Below are positions 7,117 to 15,066 of a DNA stretch of 17,496 nt, piece by piece (the first letter of the stretch is position 1; every line of letters begins with the position of its first letter). Made by a program: the position numbers and the translations under genes. Source of the DNA: Pseudomonadota bacterium (GTDB taxonomy: Bacteria > Pseudomonadota > Gammaproteobacteria > Steroidobacterales > Steroidobacteraceae). The stretch spans positions 1-17,496 of the forward strand of contig QGUX01000035.1 in NCBI GenBank assembly GCA_003242275.1, read 5' to 3'. The notes under the pieces are model-generated. The model ran no database searches. It had not been told where the DNA came from and worked only from the letters and a program-made list of their open reading frames with translations.

Positions 7117-9072
7117 CTGCTTCAGGCTGCGTCGCGGGCGGTTCGTCGCTGCCGCCCGGCTGAATCTGCGACACCACTTCTGGCTGCTGCGCTGGTGACA
7201 GGGCTGGTCGCGGGCTGCGACGCCGTGCGCGACGTGATCGAGGCACCGGTCATCGACACGCCGCCGCGCAATGTCGTGCTGCAGGGCAGCATTACCGGAC
7301 TGGGCAGCCAGCGGCCGGTGGTACTGCAGTACAACGGCCAGGACACCTGCGTCGACACGCGCACCGTGCCCGAGACCACCGGGGTGCCGTGCCGCTTCTT
7401 CGGCATTCCCGGGCAGCTCACCTCGACCTTCAGCTTCGGCTCCCTGCCCGAGGGCACGCCCTACAACATCACGGTCAAGGCCAATCCCTTCGGCAAGATC
7501 TGCACCGTGAGCAACGCCCAGGGCGTCCTGGGGCAGGGCGCCCCGCCGCCGGCGGTCACCTGCGTCAACGATCCCGCGGTGCCGCGCTATTCCGTCACGG
7601 TGCATATCGCCCCGGCCGTGTCGTCCAATCCCACCGCGAGGGTGCGGTTGGCCACCGAGGAGGGCGTGCTGGAACGCTCCGCCCACAATGCCACGCAGAT
7701 CGTGTTCCCGGACGTGCTGTTCGACAGCGGCACGAACCTGCCCATCTTCAAGTGGTTCGTCACCGCCACCAGTGCGTCCGGCACCACCACCAACAACTGC
7801 CAGGTGCTCAACGGCACCAATGAACGCCTGGACGCGGACGGGCAGGACATCACCACGCCGCCCACGGGCCCCGCCGACGACGTGCAGGTGACGCAGTGCA
7901 GCTTCACCGTCAGCGCCACGGTCGCCTACCAGGCGGCTTCCGGCCAGCCCGTGCTGCCGATGCCGCCCGGCGGCATGGAACTGGGCCTGCGCCGCGCGCG
8001 CACCGGCGAGATCGAGCGCCGCGTCGAGCTGCAGCAGTTCTCCACCGTGAGCTTCGCGGACGTGATGAGCAACGCCGATGCCATCTACGAACTGGCCGTC
8101 ACGCGCCAGCCCGAGGGCATGCATTGCGTGGTGGGCAGCGCCAGCCAGTACCAGTGGGGTAGCGCGGTGCTGCTGCTCGATCCGCTGGACGCCAACCGCA
8201 CCGTCAACCATGGCTGGATCATCCAGCGCAACGTGCGCTGCCGCGCGGTGCCCGAACCGGCCGCACGGCTCAAGGGCGCGTTCCGCATCCACACCCAGTC
8301 TTCCACGGGCGAGACAACCGCCACGCGCAACTTCCTCACCTTCTTCGACGACGGCACGTACCTGTACATGCATCACGCCATCGGCACCCTGTGCAGCCGG
8401 CCCTGCGGCGTGGAGCATGGCTTCTACATGCATGACCCCGTCGCACGCACCATCTCCTTCGCGCCCGTGACCGACACCAACGGTGCCTCGGGACTGTCGA
8501 GCACCACCGCGGGCATCGCCATCGCGACACCGCTGACCGAAGTGCAGCGCTGGCCCGGCCCCGGCGCGCGCATCGAGGCGAAGTTCGGCAACACGGCCTG
8601 GCGGCTCGAGGAACCGCCTTCGGTCGACGGGGAGATGGCTGGTGCCTGGGCCACCTTCGACCACCGCCGCGTGTGGATCTTCGACGCCAGCACCTACAAC
8701 GGCGTGCATGCCGGCGTGAACGGCCTCGGCAACGCGCAGGTCGGCTGCTTCAACATCGAGGACGTGCACGCCCCGGTGGGCACCTACACGCGCCGCGGCA
8801 ATGCCACCACCTGCGCGCTGGGCACCGGCTACTTCACCCTCGACGTGCCCAATGCGGATACCGTGCCGCGGGCGCCCGACGGCTTCGTGGGCAAGTGGCC
8901 GCAGGCCACCAGCAATGCCGACGGCCGGCCCTCCTCGCCGGTCAATTATGTGATCACCCCCGGCAGCCCCGACCAGCTTCGCATCCGCGAAACCGTGAAC
9001 GGATCGGAAACCCTGGACGGCATCACCCCGGTCTCGCCCGAAATCCTGCTCTACCGCCTCCGTGCCGACTGA
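7117..9072 (+). CDS. Secreted lipoprotein LP2, shorter paralogue of LP1, start codon uncertain
   Basis: Predicted lipoprotein of unknown function, about 651 aa from CTG 7117. It matches LP1 through most of its length: the N-terminal beta domain (VVLQYNGQDTC, CRFFGIPG, GTPYNITVKANPFGKIC), then LTFFDDGTYLYM, GVEHGFYMHDP, TDTNG and a shared C-terminal part with GKWPQ. It lacks the LP1 insert. The only standard start, GTG 7195, leaves just MTGLVAGC before the lipid cysteine, too short for a signal peptide. The same frame is open back to 7066 and encodes an Arg-rich n-region plus the hydrophobic stretch PLLAAALVTGLVAGC. CTG 7117, with GGGGGG at 7103-7108, is the best initiator, giving Cys34. A damaged or non-standard start is the alternative. 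It is probably expressed with TBDR1-LP1, possibly at reduced level because of the 6977-7016 hairpin. Confidence 0.8.
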   Translation: MLQAASRAVRRCRPAESATPLLAAALVTGLVAGCDAVRDVIEAPVIDTPPRNVVLQGSITGLGSQRPVVLQYNGQDTCVDTRTVPETTGVPCRFFGIPGQLTSTFSFGSLPEGTPYNITVKANPFGKICTVSNAQGVLGQGAPPPAVTCVNDPAVPRYSVTVHIAPAVSSNPTARVRLATEEGVLERSAHNATQIVFPDVLFDSGTNLPIFKWFVTATSASGTTTNNCQVLNGTNERLDADGQDITTPPTGPADDVQVTQCSFTVSATVAYQAASGQPVLPMPPGGMELGLRRARTGEIERRVELQQFSTVSFADVMSNADAIYELAVTRQPEGMHCVVGSASQYQWGSAVLLLDPLDANRTVNHGWIIQRNVRCRAVPEPAARLKGAFRIHTQSSTGETTATRNFLTFFDDGTYLYMHHAIGTLCSRPCGVEHGFYMHDPVARTISFAPVTDTNGASGLSSTTAGIAIATPLTEVQRWPGPGARIEAKFGNTAWRLEEPPSVDGEMAGAWATFDHRRVWIFDASTYNGVHAGVNGLGNAQVGCFNIEDVHAPVGTYTRRGNATTCALGTGYFTLDVPNADTVPRAPDGFVGKWPQATSNADGRPSSPVNYVITPGSPDQLRIRETVNGSETLDGITPVSPEILLYRLRAD

Positions 9073-9076
9073 GCCG

Positions 9077-9107
9077 TTTCCGGTGTAGCGGTCCCCAAAC
9101 GTTCTAT
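9077..9107 (+). promoter_or_regulatory. ECF-type promoter, copy 2 (heads the sigma/FecR/TBDR2 operon)
   Basis: TTTCCGGT (9077-9084), 10 nt, CCAAACGTTCTAT (9095-9107): identical in all 21 conserved positions to copy 1 while the 10-nt spacer differs. It begins 5 nt after the LP2 stop codon and points into the 9418 sigma-factor operon, consistent with autoregulation. The start codon is 310 nt downstream, so the transcript would have a long leader. Confidence 0.7.
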
Positions 9108-9312
9108 TTGCAGTACGGCAGCCCTCGCGGAAGCGGCTGCCCCCCAGGGAGCTGCGAATGACACGCCCTGCCTCGATGCATCCGGTCCGGCGCGCGTCCT
9201 CGCGCGGCCGCCCCCATTGCGCGGCAGCGAAGCCTCCCGGGCCCACCGGACTCCTGCGGCCGGCCAACAAGCACCCGGCGGCGTTCCCCCAAACCGGCGC
9301 TGGCCCTGCGCA

Positions 9313-9369
9313 GCGTCCGCCATTGCAGCTTTCACCGGCGCTGCCAATGCGGGCCTGCTGGCTGGACGC
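9313..9369 (+). repeat. Nested inverted repeat in the sigma-factor leader
   Basis: Outer arms GCGTCC (9313-9318) and GGACGC (9364-9369) enclose CATTGCAGC (9321-9329), which pairs with GCTGCCAATG (9340-9349) with one bulge. It could be a leader RNA structure or partial terminator acting before the sigma gene. No protein or ligand partner is visible. Confidence 0.35.
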
Positions 9370-9381
9370 AGGAGCCTTTCC

Positions 9382-9409
9382 TTGATCATTTGAAAGCCGT
9401 GCGTACACA
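9382..9409 (+). promoter_or_regulatory. Weak sigma-70-like promoter just before the sigma gene
   Basis: TTGATC (9382-9387), 16 nt, TACACA (9404-9409). This is a modest match to TTGACA/TATAAT. If used, transcription would begin near 9416, almost at ATG 9418, which would favour the GTG start at 9445. It could give the basal sigma-factor level that autoregulation needs. Confidence 0.2.
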
Positions 9410-9417
9410 ATGCCCGC

Positions 9418-10035
9418 ATGGGGGGGAACGGCCGGGAAACAAACGTGCCGGAGCCGCTGCGTCTCGACCAGGATCCGGGCGCGGCCGATGCGCGCGCGCG
9501 CGAAGTGGAGCGCCTGTTCCGCGATCACAACGATTCGCTGATCAGGTTCCTGACGCTGCGGCTCAGGTCGAGGCAGGAGGCCCGCGAAGTGGCGCAGGAG
9601 GCTTACGTTCGCCTGTTGCAGCTGGAGCGCACGGATGTCACCGGCTTCCTGCGGGCCTACCTGTTCCGCATCGCCGGGAACCTGGCCATCGACCGGCTGC
9701 GCCGGCGGGCCACCGAGTCGCGGCTGCAGGAGGCGGACCTCTTCCCCGGACTTTTCGAGAGGCCGGCGGAGCCGGAGGCGCAGGCGCTCGAGGGCGAGCG
9801 CGTGGAGCAGATCCGCGGCTTCCTGCGGGAACTGCCGCAACCGGTGCGTGAGGCGTTCCTGCTATTCAGAACGGAAGACATGGACCAGGGTTCGATTGCG
9901 AAAAGGCTTGGAGTGAGCGACCGCATGGTGCGCAACCACATCACGCGTGCATTGATGTACTGCCGCCTGCGGCTCGATGGCCTGTCCCCGCGTGAAGCGG
10001 CGGCACGGCTGAAGGGGAGTGGCAGCTCCCGATGA
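9418..10035 (+). CDS. ECF sigma factor, FecI type
   Basis: Extracytoplasmic-function sigma-70 factor, 205 aa, directing RNA polymerase to target promoters when released or activated by the FecR partner. Sigma region 2 spans about 31-97 (VERLFRDHNDSLIRFL, AYLFRIAGNLAIDRLRRRA). Region 4 spans about 131-187, with helix-turn-helix GSIAKRLGVSDRMVRNHI. Size and architecture are standard for the FecI group. The ATG at 9418 lies inside the G-run (9420-9426) that elsewhere in this window precedes starts. In-frame GTG 9445, preceded by CCGGGA, is a real alternative and would give a 196-aa protein still containing both domains. Its stop overlaps the FecR start by 4 nt (ATGA), implying translational coupling. 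Its likely targets are the three motif copies at 226, 9077 and 15067 (inference). Confidence 0.95.
   Translation: MGGNGRETNVPEPLRLDQDPGAADARAREVERLFRDHNDSLIRFLTLRLRSRQEAREVAQEAYVRLLQLERTDVTGFLRAYLFRIAGNLAIDRLRRRATESRLQEADLFPGLFERPAEPEAQALEGERVEQIRGFLRELPQPVREAFLLFRTEDMDQGSIAKRLGVSDRMVRNHITRALMYCRLRLDGLSPREAAARLKGSGSSR
9420..9426 (+). promoter_or_regulatory. G-run that bears on the sigma-factor start choice
   Basis: GGGGGGGAA begins with the last base of ATG 9418. In three other genes here a G-run followed by AA sits 5-6 nt before the start codon. Its position here therefore questions ATG 9418 and points to a downstream initiator, although GTG 9445 is 18 nt away and has its own CCGGGA at 9432-9437. 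Confidence 0.25.
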
Positions 10036-11042
10036 GCCAATCCGTGCTTCACGATGCCGGGCGCATGCAGCGCCTGGAGATGGCCGCCGAATGGCTGCAG
10101 CGCCTGCAGGGCGCCGATCCCGGCGACGGCGCGCTCGAGGAATGGCTGGACTGGTGCCAGCGCGATCCGCGCAACCAGCAGGCCTTCGACGAGATGGCGG
10201 GCATCTGGCAGGCCACCGGCGCGCTGGGCGGCGAGCTGCAGCGCGGCGGGGAGAGCGCGACCCTCGGCGAAGACACGCCGGACATGGGGCGCCGCTTTGC
10301 CCTGGCTGCATCACTGGCCGGCCTCGGCCTGGCGGTGACCGGCAGCGGGTGGTTGATGAAGCGCACCGGCTTCGCGGTGCGCTCCGCGCAGGAATACAGC
10401 TCTCCGGTGGGCGTGAACACCAGCCACACCCTGCAGGACGGCTCGGTGCTCGAGCTGGGTGGCCGCACCTTCGCGGCCGTCAGCTTCAGCGAGCATGCGC
10501 GCCGCGTCGCGCTGCTCGACGGCGAGCTGTTCGTGGCGGTGAACCGCGACCCGTTGCGGCCGTTCTCCGTGCAGGCCGGGCGGCTCAAGGTGGTCGCCAC
10601 CGGCACGCAATTCAACGTGATGCACACCCGGGCGCGCACCACCGTCACCGTGGCCGAGGGCAGCGTGGATGCGCTGTACGAGGAGAAGGGCGAGCAGACG
10701 CCCAAGGTGAGCCTCCTGACCGGCCAGCAGCTCATCTACTCGCACGACACGCACCGCGTGGTGGTGCGGCATGCCGATCCGGAAGAAGCCACGGCATGGC
10801 GCACCGGCACGCTGCCGTTCCGCGACGAGCCGCTGTCCGAGGTGGTCGCGAAGATCAACCGCTACTCGGCCAGGGCCATCCTGGTCGAGAACGAGCACGT
10901 CGCCAGGCTGCTGTTCACCGGCACGGCCCTGGCGGACAACATCCACGGCTGGCTGCGCGCGGTGCAGGACGTGTTGCCCGTGACGGTAAGGAAACTGCGT
11001 GACGGGCGATACCTGATCGGGCCCAGACCCGGCAGCGACTAG
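10032..11042 (+). CDS. FecR-type anti-sigma factor / signal transducer
   Basis: Inner-membrane protein (336 aa) that holds or activates the adjacent ECF sigma factor and relays the signal from the receptor's STN domain. The N-terminal cytoplasmic anti-sigma domain (about 17-60) has the typical EWLDWCQRDPRNQQAFDEM pattern. One membrane helix (about 89-109) is immediately preceded by a twin arginine (GRRFALAA, R87-R88). FecR-family proteins are reported to use the Tat route, and this fits. The periplasmic FecR domain covers about 118-215 (LQDGSVLELGG, LLDGELFVAV, GTQFNV, VAEGSV). A C-terminal STN-like domain lies at about 259-330 (LPFRDEPLSEVVAKINRYS). The start overlaps the sigma gene stop and TBDR2 follows after 6 nt, the classic FecI-FecR-FecA order. 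Confidence 0.95.
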   Translation: MSQSVLHDAGRMQRLEMAAEWLQRLQGADPGDGALEEWLDWCQRDPRNQQAFDEMAGIWQATGALGGELQRGGESATLGEDTPDMGRRFALAASLAGLGLAVTGSGWLMKRTGFAVRSAQEYSSPVGVNTSHTLQDGSVLELGGRTFAAVSFSEHARRVALLDGELFVAVNRDPLRPFSVQAGRLKVVATGTQFNVMHTRARTTVTVAEGSVDALYEEKGEQTPKVSLLTGQQLIYSHDTHRVVVRHADPEEATAWRTGTLPFRDEPLSEVVAKINRYSARAILVENEHVARLLFTGTALADNIHGWLRAVQDVLPVTVRKLRDGRYLIGPRPGSD

Positions 11043-11048
11043 ACGCCG

Positions 11049-14000
11049 ATGCGGCTGCCCGGCGCCGTGCTGCTCTGCTGTCTCATCGCCGGCCTGGCCC
11101 GGCCGGCGGCGGCGGCGGAGCGCGAGGTGGAGTTCAACATCGCCGCGCAGCCCCTCTCCAGCGCGCTGTTCCAGTTCAGCCGGCAGAGCGGCATCCAGGT
11201 GGTCGCCGCCGGATCGCGGCAGCTCGACCAGCCGGTGCGGCCATTGCGCGGGCGCATGTCGCCCGAGGCCGCGCTGTCGCGCCTGCTCGAGGGCACCGGT
11301 TTCGCATTCCGCCGCGTGGACGAATTCACCTTCTCGGTGGTGCGCGCCCCGCCGCCGCCGCGCTCCAGGTCGCGCATGGCGCGGGACAGCCGGGCGCCAC
11401 CGCCCGCGGAAGAGCCGGCGACGGATCCCCAGTCGCAGCGCCTCATCGAAGTCGATGAAGTGGTGGTCACCGGCACGCGCATCCGCGTGCCCGGCACCTA
11501 CACCGCACCCAATCCCGTGGTCACCCTCACCGGCGAGGAGTTGCGCAACCTCGGCTACGTCAATGTCGGCGATGCGCTCACCATGCTGGTGCCGCAGAAC
11601 ATCCCCAGCTACCAGCCGCTGCTCACCGGCGACGAGCAGGGCGGTTCGCTGCAGCGCTCGGCCTTCTTCATCGGCAGCACCATCGCCAACCTGCGCGGCA
11701 TGGACCCGGCCTTCGGCACGCGCACGCTGACGCTGATCGACGGGCGGCGCGTGGTGTCCACCTCCAACCAGGCCGACGTGGTCGACCTCAACATCGTGCC
11801 CTCGAACCTGCTGTCGCGCGTCGACGTGGTCACCGGCGGCGCCTCCTCCACCTACGGCTCGGGCGCGATGGCCGGCGTGGTCAACCTGGTGCTGAACCGC
11901 CACCTGACCGGCATGGACGTCGACCTCGACTACGGCATCAACGAGGCCGGCGACGGCCAGAGCCCGCACGTGGCGATCTCCGGCGGCATGTCGCTCTTCC
12001 AGGGCCGCGGCCACCTGCTGCTCGGCATGGAATGGCAGAACCAGGCGGCGATCCGCGACTGCGCCGCGGCGCGGGACTGGTGCGCGATGTCGCGGGTGCT
12101 GTACCAGAACTTCAGCGGCTCCGGGTCCGATCCTTCGGAAGTGCTGGTGCCGCTGGACGGCTTCGAGGATTACCCGGCGCGCTTCCAGATGGTGGGCCAG
12201 CGCTTCAGCCAGTTCGCGCCCACCGGCACCATCCTGTCGACCAGCTCCAGCAACACCTCGGGCTGGCGCTTTTCCGCCGACGGCACCTCGGTGGAGGAGT
12301 TTCCCTACGGCTACCGTGGCGGCACCGGCCGCAGCACCATGAACGGCGACGGGCCGGTGACCACGTCGGGACTGGCGATGCGGCCTTCCACCGAGCGGCG
12401 CACCGGCTTCGCCAACTTCGAGTACGAACTCACGCCGCGCACCACCGCCTACCTGCAGGGCAGCTTCGCGCGCACCGAGTCGCTGAACCGCAATCCGTAC
12501 ACCATCGGCAACGTGTGCGTGCGCTTCCATTCGCCGGGCGTGGAGGCGCAGCCCGGCGGCTCGGCCAAGGCCGGCGACTTCATCACCTACGGCGGCAACG
12601 GCGAGCCCTTCACCGACCCGTTCACCGGCCAGCCGGTGCCCGACATCCCGCGCAACCCGCTGTGGAACAATGCCAACTTCCGCGCGCTGCTGGGCAATGC
12701 GCCCACCGGCCGCACGGTGCCCTACTACGTGCCGCCGGGCGAGGCCGGCAGCACCGACACCACGCCGCCCACCTGGAACTTCGCCAATGCCAGCAACCCG
12801 GTGTGGCAGCGCATCCGCTCGGCGCGCGGCACCGACTACTGGAACCTGGTGGGCGTGACGCTGGACGTGGACTTCGAGGATCCGGGCACGCCCGCGGTGC
12901 TGCCCACGCTGGGGCGCAATGCCTACGCCTTCCTCGACCAGCTCACGCCCGAGGCGCTCTACCAGCTGCAGCGCGCGTTCAACAACTCCACCACCACCGG
13001 CGGCGGGCCGGGCCTCGACAACCTGTTCGGGTCCACGCCCTGCCGCGGCTTCACGGCGGTGCGCAAGGTGTGGAATCCGCAGATCCAGCAGTGGACCACG
13101 CAGGAATCGGACACGGTGCGCGCGGTGGTGGGCCTGCGCGGCGGCTTCGCGCGCGACTGGCGCTGGGAGGCCTACTACCAGTACGGCCGCACCGACAGCA
13201 CCTCGCGGCAGAACAACGTGCAGACCAACCTGAGCTTCGCCTTCGCCACCGACGCGGTGATCGACGACCGCGAGTTCGTCGACGGCCAGCCCAATCCGAC
13301 CTACATGCAGCCGGTCTGCCGCATCACCCGCGACGGCATCCCCATCCTCGATGCCACCGGCCGGCCCACCAGCGACCCGGAGGGACTGGCCCAGCTGGCC
13401 GCGGGCTGCAAGCCGCTGAACGTGTTCGGCGTGACCTATGCCGATCCGGTGGCGGCCGAGCGGCAGCGCGAGGCGCTGGAGTACGCCTTCAAGGACAACA
13501 TCTCCGACGGCGCCAACCACCTGCACGTGCTGTCGTTCACCGCCTCGGGCACGCTGTGGCGCGGCTGGGCCGGGCCGCTGACCGGCGCCTTCGGCGTCGA
13601 GCTGCGCGAGGACGCCGTGGACAACAAGGGCTCGCGCGGCCCGTTCTACCTGCGGGCCGACATCGCGCGGGCCTGGGGCGATGCCTTCGGTGGCCGCACG
13701 CGCGTGGCCGAGGGCTATTCGGAGCTGAACCTGCCCCTGGTCACCGGCATGGAAGGCATCCGGCTGTGGTCGGTGAATGCCGGTGCGCGCTACGCCCGCT
13801 ACGTCAACAAGGGCGGTGCGGGCACCACCGGCCAGTCCGCCACGCAGGACACGCTCAACTGGAAGTTCTCCACCGTGTTCGAGCCGTTCGAATTCCTGCG
13901 CTTCCGCCTGACGCGCTCGCGCGACCTGCGCGCGGCCGGCTACCGCGAGCTGTTCCTGAACCAGCCCAATGTGCCCGACAGCGTGGGCGGCCAGCAGGCG

Positions 14001-15053
14001 CGCAATCCCTGGCGCGACCGCACGGCCGACAGCCAGGAGAACCAGTACGAGCGCTGGGGCACGGTGTCGGTGGGCAACCCGGACCTGAAGCCCGAGAAGA
14101 GCGACACGCTGACCCTGGGCGTGGTGCTCTCGCCGGGCGGCCGCGCGCAGGGCATGCGGCTGGCCGCGGACTACTACAGCATCCGCGTGCGCGACGGCAT
14201 CTACACGCCCTGGGGTTTCGCCAATCCCGTGATCGCCTGCTGGGAGAAGAGTGGCAACGTCGAGCCGCGCTACGTCAATGGCGAGGTCGATCCCGGGAAC
14301 CCGGGCATCAACGGCCGGCTCGACCTGTCGGTGCCGGAGTGCCGCGAGATCACCTTCGCGCTGAACGAGGACGGCACGCCGAACCTCCAGGACATCGTCT
14401 CGCACAACGCGCGCCGGCCGGTGAACGGCCTGCCCTACAAGCGCCGCGGCATCGACCTGTCATGGAACTACCTCCTGCCCATGCACGCGCTGCTGCCCCG
14501 CGTGCCGGGCACCCTGTCGCTCACCGTGCGTGCCACGCGCGCGCTGGAATCCTCGGGCGTCCAGCACAACTGCCGCCGCAACATCCTGCTGCAATGCGAG
14601 GACGAATTCGTGCGGGTGGACCAGGTGGGCCAGATCCGCAGCAACGTGTTCGTCCCCGGCGTGCTGCCCTCGCCCAAGTGGACCGGCAACGTGATCGCCA
14701 CCTGGCAGCTCGACCGCCTCACCACCAGCCTGTCGGCGCGCTACGTGGGCGGCGCGAAGCTGGACAACACCTGGAGCGACAATCCTTCGGAGCCGCACTA
14801 CCAGGACGAGGAAGGCAACTTCCTGTACGGCAGCGTGGACCGCAACTGGGTGAAGCCCTACCTGAATTTCGCGCTGAACGGCTCGGCGCGCTTCGACGTG
14901 CCGAACGTGCGCGAGTTCGAGGTGTTCGGCTCGGTGAACAACCTGTTCGACAAGAGCCCGCCGTTCACCGGCGGCGGCATCTCCGGCGCCAGCGCGCAGT
15001 ATCATGACATCATGGGCCGGGCGTACCGGATGGGCGTGCGGATCCGGTTCTGA
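11049..15053 (+). CDS. Large TonB-dependent transducer receptor with STN domain (TBDR2)
   Basis: Outer-membrane receptor of 1334 aa that both transports and signals, the FecA-type partner of the sigma/FecR pair. A signal peptide (about 1-23) is followed by an STN/secretin-like domain (about 28-98; FNIAAQPLSSALFQFSRQSG, ALSRLLEGTGFAF). A Pro/Arg-rich linker (100-130), a TonB-box-like EVDEVVVTGTRI (134-145), the plug and a long barrel ending in RIRF come next. The receptor part is a close paralogue of TBDR1 with the same cysteine-bearing motifs (for example PVCRITRDG, CREITFA). The large size again implies long external loops. The ATG is 6 nt after the FecR stop; no G-run precedes it, so translation is probably coupled. 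The ligand is unknown. Linkage to FecIR alone does not prove iron, since the same logic controls other substrates. Confidence 0.96.
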   Translation: MRLPGAVLLCCLIAGLARPAAAAEREVEFNIAAQPLSSALFQFSRQSGIQVVAAGSRQLDQPVRPLRGRMSPEAALSRLLEGTGFAFRRVDEFTFSVVRAPPPPRSRSRMARDSRAPPPAEEPATDPQSQRLIEVDEVVVTGTRIRVPGTYTAPNPVVTLTGEELRNLGYVNVGDALTMLVPQNIPSYQPLLTGDEQGGSLQRSAFFIGSTIANLRGMDPAFGTRTLTLIDGRRVVSTSNQADVVDLNIVPSNLLSRVDVVTGGASSTYGSGAMAGVVNLVLNRHLTGMDVDLDYGINEAGDGQSPHVAISGGMSLFQGRGHLLLGMEWQNQAAIRDCAAARDWCAMSRVLYQNFSGSGSDPSEVLVPLDGFEDYPARFQMVGQRFSQFAPTGTILSTSSSNTSGWRFSADGTSVEEFPYGYRGGTGRSTMNGDGPVTTSGLAMRPSTERRTGFANFEYELTPRTTAYLQGSFARTESLNRNPYTIGNVCVRFHSPGVEAQPGGSAKAGDFITYGGNGEPFTDPFTGQPVPDIPRNPLWNNANFRALLGNAPTGRTVPYYVPPGEAGSTDTTPPTWNFANASNPVWQRIRSARGTDYWNLVGVTLDVDFEDPGTPAVLPTLGRNAYAFLDQLTPEALYQLQRAFNNSTTTGGGPGLDNLFGSTPCRGFTAVRKVWNPQIQQWTTQESDTVRAVVGLRGGFARDWRWEAYYQYGRTDSTSRQNNVQTNLSFAFATDAVIDDREFVDGQPNPTYMQPVCRITRDGIPILDATGRPTSDPEGLAQLAAGCKPLNVFGVTYADPVAAERQREALEYAFKDNISDGANHLHVLSFTASGTLWRGWAGPLTGAFGVELREDAVDNKGSRGPFYLRADIARAWGDAFGGRTRVAEGYSELNLPLVTGMEGIRLWSVNAGARYARYVNKGGAGTTGQSATQDTLNWKFSTVFEPFEFLRFRLTRSRDLRAAGYRELFLNQPNVPDSVGGQQARNPWRDRTADSQENQYERWGTVSVGNPDLKPEKSDTLTLGVVLSPGGRAQGMRLAADYYSIRVRDGIYTPWGFANPVIACWEKSGNVEPRYVNGEVDPGNPGINGRLDLSVPECREITFALNEDGTPNLQDIVSHNARRPVNGLPYKRRGIDLSWNYLLPMHALLPRVPGTLSLTVRATRALESSGVQHNCRRNILLQCEDEFVRVDQVGQIRSNVFVPGVLPSPKWTGNVIATWQLDRLTTSLSARYVGGAKLDNTWSDNPSEPHYQDEEGNFLYGSVDRNWVKPYLNFALNGSARFDVPNVREFEVFGSVNNLFDKSPPFTGGGISGASAQYHDIMGRAYRMGVRIRF

Positions 15054-15066
15054 AGGTCCGGGGGCG

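Larger units (their letters stand above)
9073..9417 (+). other. Long leader between LP2 and the sigma-factor gene
   Basis: 345 nt without a confident gene. It starts with promoter copy 2 (9077-9107). A 75-codon frame runs 9158-9385, preceded by a good AGGGAG (9146-9151) six nt from its ATG. Its product is Pro/Arg/Ala-rich, unlike any family I know, and its third-position GC (about 75% by hand count) is lower than in the real genes, so I do not call it. A nested inverted repeat (9313-9369) and a weak sigma-70-like promoter (9382-9409) follow. Confidence 0.5.

Noticed and set aside
256..14405. Very long open frames on the minus strand (256-4305, 4263-7088, 7036-9840, 10311-14405)
   Set aside because: They are rich in Ala, Val, Gly, Arg and His without recognisable domains, lie exactly opposite well-supported genes, and arise because GC-rich codon usage leaves few stops in the antisense frame.
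11455..15007. Long alternative plus-strand frames inside TBDR2, including one from 12032 to 15007
   Set aside because: They overlap the clear TBDR2 reading frame and give Arg/Pro/Ala-rich sequence with no family motif; they are GC shadows.
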